NCBI GenBank assembly: GCA_003161835.1
Contig: PMNO01000332.1
Coordinates: forward strand, 6,031 to 11,372
Length of the DNA: 5,342 bases
Source: Myxococcales bacterium
Lineage (GTDB): Bacteria > Myxococcota_A > Polyangia > Fen-1088
Direction: 5' to 3'
In this document: positions 1 to 5,342 of the stretch, in pieces
Position numbering within the stretch: position 1 is the first letter of the stretch
Layout of the letters: each line of letters opens with the position of its first letter
Position numbers and translations under genes: made by a program
Notes under the pieces: generated by a model
Database searches by the model: none
What the model saw: the letters and a program-made list of their open reading frames with translations, nothing else
Told to the model about the DNA's origin: nothing

Positions 1-746
1 GGTATCGGCGCTGCAATCTCACGCGGAATGTACGGCCAAACGTCCCGCTCCTGTGACACCGCGATGAAACGCGAGGCCCACAGGCCCCAGTCCTGAACCT
101 CGAGGCCGGGGGTGAAGCGCAGCACCCGAAACGGAATGCGCATCTCGGCGGACCAACCCCGGGGCGTCCGGGCCACCCGCGCTTCCCAGTTCTCGTCCCA
201 TTCGAAGGTCATCGCGCTACCGTCGTGCATGATCCCGTCCCCGACGACCCCCTGGACGTTCACGGCGAGGAAATAGGACGTACGGCCGTCGCGGCGACTG
301 TCGATGTGTACCCACACCCAGTCGCTTTCGGAATCCTCGTCGCGGCGGGTGAGGCGTCCGACCACCGGTGTTCGTATCTGCTCGCAGTCGAATCCTACGT
401 ACAGGGCTTCCTCGTCGTAAACGACACGCAGGGTGGTGTGCTCTGAAGGTGGCTTTCCATCGTAGGGAGCCTGCTGGGTAAAATCAGTGGTTTCCGCGGA
501 CAGCAGCCACGCGGGATCGTCCAGCCGGCCGTCCAGTACCGGCGGCGTGTGGACCCGCACGGCGCGCAGACTCGGAGGCACCAGGGGCAACCCCGTCTCG
601 ATGTCGCCCGGAGGCAGCGTGGTCTTCATCGTGTGACCGTCGGGCGGAACGGCGAGCGCCCGCGGCGAGACCGGAACGTCCGCGCGAGTGGGCGGCGCAG
701 AGATTGCGATCAGTAGGGCGACAGCCACCGACGGGCGAAGGTCCAC
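1..746 (-). CDS. Exported protein with CBM9-like N-terminal domain (DUF5916-type), 3' end outside window
   Basis: About 248 residues are visible, with no stop before the window edge. The frame is closed by a TAA at 759-761, and the only plausible start that keeps a signal peptide is GTG at 744-746; no clear Shine-Dalgarno precedes it. Residues 2-22 form a Sec signal: an Arg near the start, a hydrophobic run VAVALLIAISA, then TRA before the mature D23. From about residue 60 the sequence resembles family 9 carbohydrate-binding-like domains: VLDGRLDDPAW near 72-80, a VVYDEEALYVGFDC strand-rich stretch at 108-121, then GRLTRRDEDSESDWVWVHID, YFLAVNV, WEARVA and AEMRIPFRVLRF. This order is typical of myxobacterial and Bacteroidetes proteins in which a CBM9-like domain precedes a DUF5916 beta-rich domain; that second part would lie beyond the window. 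The likely location is periplasm or outer membrane. The ligand is unknown and sugar binding is not shown. The family call is fairly sure; the start is less so. Confidence 0.8.
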   Translation of the reverse strand, partial: MDLRPSVAVALLIAISAPPTRADVPVSPRALAVPPDGHTMKTTLPPGDIETGLPLVPPSLRAVRVHTPPVLDGRLDDPAWLLSAETTDFTQQAPYDGKPPSEHTTLRVVYDEEALYVGFDCEQIRTPVVGRLTRRDEDSESDWVWVHIDSRRDGRTSYFLAVNVQGVVGDGIMHDGSAMTFEWDENWEARVARTPRGWSAEMRIPFRVLRFTPGLEVQDWGLWASRFIAVSQERDVWPYIPREIAAPI

Positions 747-818
747 GGACGGGCGAGCTTATCGTGGCCAGCCGGCCTCCGACAGTTCCGAGTCCGTCGC
801 CTCGAACGACAGACGAAG

Positions 819-1187
819 TCAGTGGCAGAGTTGCTCACAAAACAGGTCGGTGATTCCGGCGACGCAGGCCATGGTTTCCGCTTGGCAGTTGCCATCCACG
901 AAGCACTCCTGTTCACAGTCACAATAGGAGTCGGCGATCTGACAAGAGCGATCGGCGCAGGCGGACAGAGCCTGGTAGGCGGCCTGTGCACTGGGCGTTC
1001 CACGAGCGACATTCCGCTCGATGCAGGGACCATCCGAACAGTACCAGGTGGCCAATCGGATCTCCTGGCAGGACAAACCCGTCGCGACGCCCGCATCGGG
1101 CTGCGATGAGTACTTGGCTCCCCCCGAGCAGCCCACCACGATGCACGCCGCAAGTCCGAAAACGGCGGCGGCGCACGGATGGCCCAT
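819..1187 (-). CDS. Small Cys-rich putative lipoprotein, 12 Cys after the lipobox
   Basis: This is a 122-residue protein ending in TGA at 819-821. I chose ATG 1185-1187 because a hydrophobic segment (AAAVFGLAACIVVG) follows at once, ending in a lipobox-like V17-V18-G19-C20. The n-region lacks Lys or Arg, which is weak for a signal peptide. An in-frame GTG at 1194-1196 is an alternative start, and the frame stays open further upstream. The mature part has cysteines at 40, 50, 55, 77, 82, 89, 91, 95, 101, 108, 117 and 121, an even number that could form six disulfides in an extracytoplasmic protein. Spacing is mostly 4-10 residues with one CDC. I do not recognise a named family; small Cys-rich lipoproteins are common in myxobacteria. 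It starts 2 bp after the protease stop, which suggests co-transcription and perhaps translational coupling. It could be a partner, inhibitor or substrate of that protease, but nothing in the sequence proves it. Confidence 0.75.
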   Translation of the reverse strand: MGHPCAAAVFGLAACIVVGCSGGAKYSSQPDAGVATGLSCQEIRLATWYCSDGPCIERNVARGTPSAQAAYQALSACADRSCQIADSYCDCEQECFVDGNCQAETMACVAGITDLFCEQLCH

Positions 1188-1189
1188 GG

Positions 1190-3040
1190 TCAGCACGGAC
1201 GACGGCGCCGGGCTCGGCCGTGGGTTATCGAAAGCATCACCACGACCACCGCCAGGCAGCCACCTGGGCAGGCGTCGTCCGCTCGCGAATCCGTCATGCA
1301 GGCGCAGCCGCCAGCGACCGCCGGACTCAGGGCAACCCCCGCGTCGATCCTGGTCGAGCCTCCCGCGCCGGGCAAGCCCGGACCGCCGGTCGCCGGGGAC
1401 ATGCCCCCAGTCCCCACGCCCGCGCCACCCGTGCCGAGCGCGGATGCGCCGCCTGTTGCCGTCGCGCCCCCCCCACCTCCGGGGGAACCCCCCGTCGCGT
1501 CGGCTCCACCGGTGCCCGCTGAACCCGTGACCGGGACGGACCCGATTGGCGTGGCGGTGTTGGCGACGCACGATTCGGGTCCTGCCCCTGGCCCCATGAA
1601 GGGCGAGTCATCCAGGCAAGTGGGTCCCACGGTCCCGCCGGCGATATCCACCGTGATCGTGGCCTGGGTCATGCTGACGGCGGTCGCGGTGATGCTGAGG
1701 CCCCCCGCCGGATCCGTGAATGTCTGGCCCACCGCCAAGGCGGCGTCCGCGAACCCGGCGCCGTTTCCGGTGGTGGTGTTGGGGGTCATATCGATGATGT
1801 AGGGGTGAATAGCCCTCTTGGTCGAGGCCACGATGTCGTTGGCTATGTGAAGCAGGACGCGGGGCGACAGCGACGTCCCGCCGCCCAGGGTTCCATCGAA
1901 GTCCAGGGGCGTGCGCAGCTCGACGAAATAGTAGTCCAGAGTCTCTATCGTGGTGGGGCCACCGCCACCCGTGCGCATGATCGTGCGCGACTTGGGTGCC
2001 TTGATCTGAAGGAATTGCACGCCGTCGCAGCGCATCTCGTAGGGAAGCAAGGTGAAGGTACCGCTCGAGGCCACGTTGACTCCGTTACAGCCTCCGAACC
2101 AACCCTGGTAGCCCTTCTGCCAGGCGTTCATGTGCTTGCAGCCGTTGCCCATGGGGTCGAAAGGATCTCCGTATTCGGACGCGACGCACATCATCGTGTC
2201 ATCGGCGAGCGACGCCCCGGGACAGCGGATGGAGGAGGAGTGCTGCAACCCGAAGTTGTGTCCCGGCTCCTGCACCAGAACCACGCACCCGGTCGCGGCG
2301 TTGTACCAGGTATCGCGGGTCGGCTTGGCGGCGGTGCCGACCGACGCGAGGCCCGCCCACGCGCAGGCAGGTTGCCTCTTTCCAAAGTACCAGAGGTAGT
2401 GCTGAAACGTTCCCGGAACCATGGGCCGTAGCATGTTCGCCAGGCTGTTGGTGTCTGCGGTCGTGCACGTCGTCAACCCCGTGGCCGTCACGGGTCCAAT
2501 GACCTGGGTGCGGATATTTTGACGACCGTAAGAGGCATAGAGGTAGTAGTTGCGAATCGAATTGGCATCGCTCTCCATGCGTGCCATGGCCACATCCGCC
2601 GTGATGTTGACCCCCGCGCCAAAGTCGATCAGCACGAATGCGAATGAACGATCCGCGATAGCCGTCCCGGCCTGCAACGCCGACGTGCGAGTTTCGATGG
2701 ACGGCGACACCACCCGAAACGAGGTCACCCGCAGACCGGTCGGGGTAGGGGTACCCCAGACCTTGAGCTCGACTCCCGGAACCAAATCGGACGACAGTGG
2801 GACAACATCGAACAGCAGGGGACGTTCCAGCCCCGACGGCGCCCGCAGCGCGTAGCGCGTCTCGCCCCGATCGTCGGAATCGTCCGACATGTAAACCGCA
2901 AGCTCCCCCCTCAGAGATCCATCATCGACCTCGGAGCCGTCGCCCCCGTTGCTCTCGCCGCAACCGATCTCCAGCAGGCCGCCGGCGAGAAATGCCACAA
3001 CCGCAGTGAAGAGGGGACTGCGACGACGGTGGGGGTTCAT
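1190..3040 (-). CDS. Exported M11 (gametolysin)-like metalloprotease with Gly/Thr linker and MYXO-CTERM-like tail
   Basis: With ATG 3038-3040 the product is 616 residues. This start puts the signal at the N-terminus (RRR at 5-7, hydrophobic 10-23, Cys27); an upstream in-frame ATG at 3139 would add 33 residues that do not look like a signal. Cys27 could be lipidated, but Glu24 at -3 makes the lipobox poor. Residues about 43-112 look like a beta-rich pro-region or OB-like region. The catalytic part spans about 133-320: VLIDFGAGVN at 136-145, CAWAGLASVG at 226-235, then the metal site Q257-E258-x-x-H261-x-x-G264-x-x-H267 and a Met-turn DPMG with Met297. HMNAWQKGYQGWF at 303-315 is typical of M11-like bacterial proteases. 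A beta-rich part follows to about 470, then a Gly/Thr/Ala-rich linker at 505-562. The tail has GCAC at 578-581, a short hydrophobic run CLAVVVVMLSI, and RARRRR near the end, as in MYXO-CTERM surface-sorting tails. Extra cysteines at 192, 226, 252, 273, 285, 301, 318 and 338 suggest disulfides. It probably cuts extracellular protein; the substrate is unknown. No good Shine-Dalgarno is seen. Confidence 0.85.
   Translation of the reverse strand: MNPHRRRSPLFTAVVAFLAGGLLEIGCGESNGGDGSEVDDGSLRGELAVYMSDDSDDRGETRYALRAPSGLERPLLFDVVPLSSDLVPGVELKVWGTPTPTGLRVTSFRVVSPSIETRTSALQAGTAIADRSFAFVLIDFGAGVNITADVAMARMESDANSIRNYYLYASYGRQNIRTQVIGPVTATGLTTCTTADTNSLANMLRPMVPGTFQHYLWYFGKRQPACAWAGLASVGTAAKPTRDTWYNAATGCVVLVQEPGHNFGLQHSSSIRCPGASLADDTMMCVASEYGDPFDPMGNGCKHMNAWQKGYQGWFGGCNGVNVASSGTFTLLPYEMRCDGVQFLQIKAPKSRTIMRTGGGGPTTIETLDYYFVELRTPLDFDGTLGGGTSLSPRVLLHIANDIVASTKRAIHPYIIDMTPNTTTGNGAGFADAALAVGQTFTDPAGGLSITATAVSMTQATITVDIAGGTVGPTCLDDSPFMGPGAGPESCVANTATPIGSVPVTGSAGTGGADATGGSPGGGGGATATGGASALGTGGAGVGTGGMSPATGGPGLPGAGGSTRIDAGVALSPAVAGGCACMTDSRADDACPGGCLAVVVVMLSITHGRARRRRPC
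1354..1527 (-). repeat. Gly/Thr/Ala-rich low-complexity segment inside the protease gene
   Basis: This stretch encodes protease residues 505-562, dominated by Gly, with Thr, Ala, Ser and Pro and repeated short units such as ATGG and GTGG. It separates the folded part from the anchoring tail, as a flexible wall- or matrix-spanning linker would. It holds a run of eight G on the coding strand (1467-1474) and other short homopolymers. Such TGG-rich linkers are common in exported proteins of Polyangia, which supports the taxonomic guess. Confidence 0.7.
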
Positions 3041-3066
3041 GGAGTGGGGGCTCGGAGCGAACCGCG

Positions 3067-3098
3067 GGATCAAAGGTGCAAGCGAGCGCCTTTGGTCC
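3067..3098. promoter_or_regulatory. Near-perfect inverted repeat upstream of the protease gene
   Basis: Two 13-base arms (3067-3079 and 3086-3098) flank a 6-base centre (AAGCGA). Eleven of 13 positions pair; the two mismatches are T/G at 3070/3095 and at 3077/3088. The core arms are CAAAGG and CCTTTG. It ends 27 bp before the protease ATG, where an operator or a leader hairpin would sit. Read as RNA from the plus strand both mismatches become G-U wobbles; from the minus strand they are C/A mismatches. No U-run follows, so it is not a standard terminator. The function is inferred from position only. Confidence 0.4.
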
Positions 3099-3191
3099 AC
3101 ACCTGGGAGGCAGGAGATAGGCAGCGGCCCCCCGATCATGGGAGATCGCCGACCCGCTCTATGGTTCAGTCTATCAGCACCATCGGCGACT

Positions 3192-3213
3192 ATTGGCGGA
3201 AATCCTGGCCAAT
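3192..3213 (-). terminator. Possible weak hairpin just after the mtnA stop
   Basis: A perfect 6-bp inverted repeat (ATTGGC at 3192-3197, GCCAAT at 3208-3213) with a 10-base loop lies 4 bases past the mtnA TGA at 3218-3220. No T-run follows on the minus strand, so intrinsic termination would be poor. It may only be a 3'-end stabilising hairpin or chance. Confidence 0.2.
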
Positions 3214-3217
3214 TGCG

Positions 3218-4237
3218 TCAAAAAGCGTACGGCGCCGTCGAGACCCCTCGGTCCGTTACGACCGCCTTTACAAGTCGCGCGGGGGTGACGTCGAACACGG
3301 GATTGCGCGCACCCACGCCGTCGGGCAGCAGGTGACGACCCGCGAGCATGGCGACCTCGTCCGCGCTTCTCGACTCGATCGGAATCTTCGCGCCGTCCAG
3401 GGTCGAGGAGTCGATCGTGGTTCCGGGCGCCGCCACATAGAACGGAACTCCAAACGTGAATGCGGCGGCGGCCAATCCGACGGTGCCAATCTTGTTCGCG
3501 ACGTCGCCGTTCTTCGCGATGCGATCGGCGCCGACCACCACGGCCGCGATTTCGCCGCGTGATAGGAAATGCCCGGCCGCGCCGTCGACGATGACATTTA
3601 CGGGGATTCCGTCCTCGGCCAGTTCCCAGGCCGTGAGGCGGGCGCCTTGCAACCAGGGTCGCGTTTCGTTGCAGAGGACGGAGATCCTTTTTCCCGCCGC
3701 GCGGGCGGCGCGCACGATGCCCAGAGCCGTTCCGTAGCCGGCGGTCGCCAGCGCGCCGGCGTTGCAATGGGTCAGAACCGTCCCCTCATCGGGAAGCAAG
3801 GCTGCGCCGTTCTTGCCGATCGCGTGACACGCGGCCAGATCGGCGGCCCAGATCATCTGGGCCTCGGCAACCGGATCCCGCTCCATCGTCAGCGCGTTGG
3901 CCATGCGGTGGACGGCCACGCCCAGGTTCGCGGCCGTTGGTCGCGCGCCCGCGATGGCGTGCATCCGCCGGCGCAGCTCGATCGCCGGCAAGCCGAGGCG
4001 CGCGACCAGCGCCACCGCGAAGGCGGCCGCGCACCCGATCGCGGGAGCCCCGCGGACTTCCATTTCCCGGATGGCGCGCAACAGGTCGTCAGCGTCATCG
4101 TACGCGGTCCAGACCTCTTCGGACGGCAGGCGCCGCTGATCCAGCACGACCACGCGATCATCGCGCCAGAAGACCGGCGACAAGACGTCCGGATACCCGG
4201 GCGGCCGTTGCCGCGGACCAAGTTGGACCGCCGCCAT
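3218..4237 (-). CDS. mtnA: S-methyl-5-thioribose-1-phosphate isomerase
   Basis: This is a complete 339-residue cytosolic enzyme of the usual family length. It converts the aldose 5-methylthioribose-1-phosphate to methylthioribulose-1-phosphate in the methionine salvage pathway. Family motifs are clear: RGAPAIG at 62-68 (phosphate/substrate binding), LTHCNAGALATAGYGTALG at 155-173 with catalytic Cys158, ETRPWLQGARLTAWEL at 191-206, VVGADRIAKNGDVANKIGT at 234-252 with catalytic Asp238, and the C-terminal FDVTPARLV at 315-323. Both catalytic residues match Cys160 and Asp240 of the Bacillus subtilis enzyme with a two-residue offset. The related eIF2B-like proteins lack this combination, so the call is firm. 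The start ATG 4235-4237 is preceded by GAGGT at 4249-4253 on the coding strand, 11 bases away, a slightly long Shine-Dalgarno spacing. No other methionine-salvage gene is in the window. It follows gatB by 88 bp on the same strand and may share its transcript. Confidence 0.96.
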   Translation of the reverse strand: MAAVQLGPRQRPPGYPDVLSPVFWRDDRVVVLDQRRLPSEEVWTAYDDADDLLRAIREMEVRGAPAIGCAAAFAVALVARLGLPAIELRRRMHAIAGARPTAANLGVAVHRMANALTMERDPVAEAQMIWAADLAACHAIGKNGAALLPDEGTVLTHCNAGALATAGYGTALGIVRAARAAGKRISVLCNETRPWLQGARLTAWELAEDGIPVNVIVDGAAGHFLSRGEIAAVVVGADRIAKNGDVANKIGTVGLAAAAFTFGVPFYVAAPGTTIDSSTLDGAKIPIESRSADEVAMLAGRHLLPDGVGARNPVFDVTPARLVKAVVTDRGVSTAPYAF

Positions 4238-4276
4238 GGCGCGATGCTACCTCGTCCAGCTCTTACCCGTCCAGGT

Positions 4277-4295
4277 CGCGAACGCACGCGAACGC
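4277..4295. repeat. Short tandem direct repeat in the gatB-mtnA gap
   Basis: CGCGAACGC occurs twice (4277-4285 and 4287-4295) with a 10-bp period inside the 88-bp gap between gatB and mtnA. One helical turn of spacing would fit a protein-binding site, but a two-copy 9-mer in GC-rich DNA is also likely by chance. The rest of this gap shows no clear promoter or terminator. Confidence 0.25.
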
Positions 4296-4325
4296 TCGCT
4301 CCGGGGCGCGCTGCCTAAACTTGGA

Positions 4326-5342
4326 CTACGGGGTAGGTTTCCCGAGGGTTTCCTCGAGGAGCCTCCGGAGGATCTCGTTGGCGCCTTTGGGGTTGGCCTT
4401 GCCGCCGGTCTCCTTCATGACAGCGCCGACGAAGAATCCCAAGAGCTTCTTCTCTCCGGCCTGGAAGCGTTCGATCTCGGAGGGATGCGCCGCCAGGACG
4501 CGACGGCATGCGTCCTCTATCAAAGCACTATCCGACATTTGCGCGAGGCCCTCGGCGGCCACGACTTCGGCCGCGCGTCGCCGATCCGTCCACATGCGCG
4601 CGAAGACGTCTTTGCCCTGCTTGCCAGACAGCACACCCGATTCGACCAAGGCCACCAACTCGGCCAACGCCCCCGGCGATACGGGCAGATCGACGTCGCT
4701 CAGCTGACGCGGATTCTCCACCCGCGCAAGAACGTCGTTGATCACCCAGTTGGCGATTCTCTTCGCGGTCGCGCCCGCGGCCGCGCCAGCCGCGACGGTC
4801 GCGTCGAAATAGTCAGCGATTTCGTGCTCCCCCACCAAGACTCCCGCGTCTTGCGCGGACAGCCCGAGCGGCCCGGCGTATCGGTCGAACCGATCCTCGG
4901 GGATCTCGGGCAACGAGGCGCGCGCCGCGGCGAGGAATTCTTCATCGAGCACGAGCGGAGGCAAATCGGGCTCGGGAAAATATCGATAGTCGTGGGCGTG
5001 CTCCTTGGATCGCATCGACGCCGTCACGCCGCGGGTGGCATCCCACAGCCGGGTCTCCTGAACGACGCGTTCGCCGCGATCGAGCAGCGCGGCCTGCCGT
5101 CGAACCTCGTGGTCTACCGCGTCGCGCACGTTCTTGAACGAGTTGATGTTCTTGATCTCGGTCCTCGTCCCCAGCTTGATTTCCCCGCGCAGGCGCAGCG
5201 ACACGTTCGCGTCGCAGCGAAGCGATCCCTCCTCCATATTTCCGTCGCAAATTCCGAGCGCTCGGACCAGGCCCCGCAGCGCACGCAGGTATTCCGCTGC
5301 CTCCTCGGCCGAACGAACGTCGGGCTCGCTCACGATCTCGCA
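4326..5342 (-). CDS. gatB: Asp-tRNA(Asn)/Glu-tRNA(Gln) amidotransferase subunit B, 5' end outside window
   Basis: 338 C-terminal residues are present; the frame is open through the upper window edge, and GatB is usually about 475-490 residues, so roughly the first 140-150 are missing. The GTG at 5331-5333 is an internal Val codon, since the sequence before it (CEIV) continues the conserved EIVSEPD motif. GatB activates the mischarged Glu-tRNA(Gln) or Asp-tRNA(Asn) by phosphorylation, and ammonia delivered by GatA then forms the amide. Visible family motifs, numbered from the first whole codon at 5340-5342, are DGNMEEGSLRCDANVSLR (33-50), GTRTEIKNINSFKNV (58-72), ETRLWD (96-101) and MRSKEHAHDYRYFPEPDLPPL (110-130). 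The tRNA-binding tail (GatB/YqeY domain) runs from about 175 to the end, with SGKQGKDVFARMW and a final GKANPKGANEILRRLLEE. The stop is TAG at 4326-4328. gatC and gatA commonly precede gatB but are outside the window. Nothing is odd in what is visible. Confidence 0.97.
   Translation of the reverse strand, partial: CEIVSEPDVRSAEEAAEYLRALRGLVRALGICDGNMEEGSLRCDANVSLRLRGEIKLGTRTEIKNINSFKNVRDAVDHEVRRQAALLDRGERVVQETRLWDATRGVTASMRSKEHAHDYRYFPEPDLPPLVLDEEFLAAARASLPEIPEDRFDRYAGPLGLSAQDAGVLVGEHEIADYFDATVAAGAAAGATAKRIANWVINDVLARVENPRQLSDVDLPVSPGALAELVALVESGVLSGKQGKDVFARMWTDRRRAAEVVAAEGLAQMSDSALIEDACRRVLAAHPSEIERFQAGEKKLLGFFVGAVMKETGGKANPKGANEILRRLLEETLGKPTP

Noticed and set aside
761..789. Possible ECF-type promoter for the CBM9-like gene (GGAAC at 785-789, CGAT at 761-764 on the minus strand)
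   Set aside because: Only a five-base -35-like match and a very weak -10; it would leave a leader of only a few bases. Not enough to call.
1188..1571. Long N-terminal extension of the Cys-rich protein (128 more codons)
   Set aside because: The extension overlaps the protease, is Arg/Gly-rich without recognisable domains, and would bury the export signal in the middle of the protein.
1179..1802. Plus-strand open frame of 207 codons, Pro/Ala/Val-rich
   Set aside because: It is antisense to the Gly/Thr-rich linker and C-terminal part of the protease; its Pro richness is just the complement of Gly codons, and no start signal or family is seen.
1805..2431. Plus-strand open frame of 208 codons
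   Set aside because: It is antisense to the catalytic domain of the protease, where the metal-site motif and Met-turn fix the coding frame on the minus strand.
3041..3139. Protease start at the upstream ATG (3139)
   Set aside because: The added 33 residues do not resemble a signal peptide and would displace the RRR-hydrophobic segment from the N-terminus.
3216..3221. TTGACG on the minus strand as a -35 box for the protease gene
   Set aside because: It overlaps the mtnA stop and has no -10 hexamer at 16-18 bases.
3569..4318. Plus-strand open frame of 249 codons
   Set aside because: It is antisense to mtnA, which has clear catalytic motifs; the product is Arg/Gly-rich and typical of a shadow frame in GC-rich DNA.

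Overview
The window is GC-rich and all five genes lie on the minus strand, so they read from high to low coordinates. It looks like chromosomal DNA from a myxobacterium (phylum Myxococcota, perhaps Polyangia). This is inferred from the exported proteins: one carries a Gly/Thr/Ala-rich low-complexity linker and a MYXO-CTERM-like tail, one is a short Cys-rich lipoprotein candidate, and one has a CBM9-like N-terminus of the kind joined to DUF5916. No RNA genes, CRISPR arrays, insertion sequences or phage genes were seen.

Layout in the direction of transcription: (1) the 3' part of gatB (5342-4326), a subunit of the tRNA amidotransferase GatCAB; (2) after an 88-bp gap, a complete mtnA (4237-3218), methylthioribose-1-phosphate isomerase of the methionine salvage pathway; (3) after a 177-bp gap with two inverted repeats, an exported metzincin-type metalloprotease resembling the M11 gametolysin family (3040-1190); (4) only 2 bp later, a small exported protein with 12 cysteines after its predicted lipid-anchor cysteine (1187-819); (5) after 72 bp, the 5' part of an exported protein with a CBM9-like domain (746-1), which leaves the window. 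No stretch longer than 300 bases lacks a gene.

The first two genes are housekeeping and the last three are cell-surface or secreted functions. The 177-bp gap between mtnA and the protease is the natural place for a separate promoter. The protease and the Cys-rich gene almost touch, so they are probably co-transcribed and may be translationally coupled. The most interesting points are the protease's metal site, which reads Q-E-x-x-H-x-x-G-x-x-H instead of H-E-x-x-H, as in algal gametolysin; its N- and C-terminal sorting signals; its pairing with an unrecognised 12-Cys protein; and a near-palindrome just upstream of its start. I see no clear evidence of a wholly new system. The protease/Cys-rich pair is the best candidate for something not yet described.
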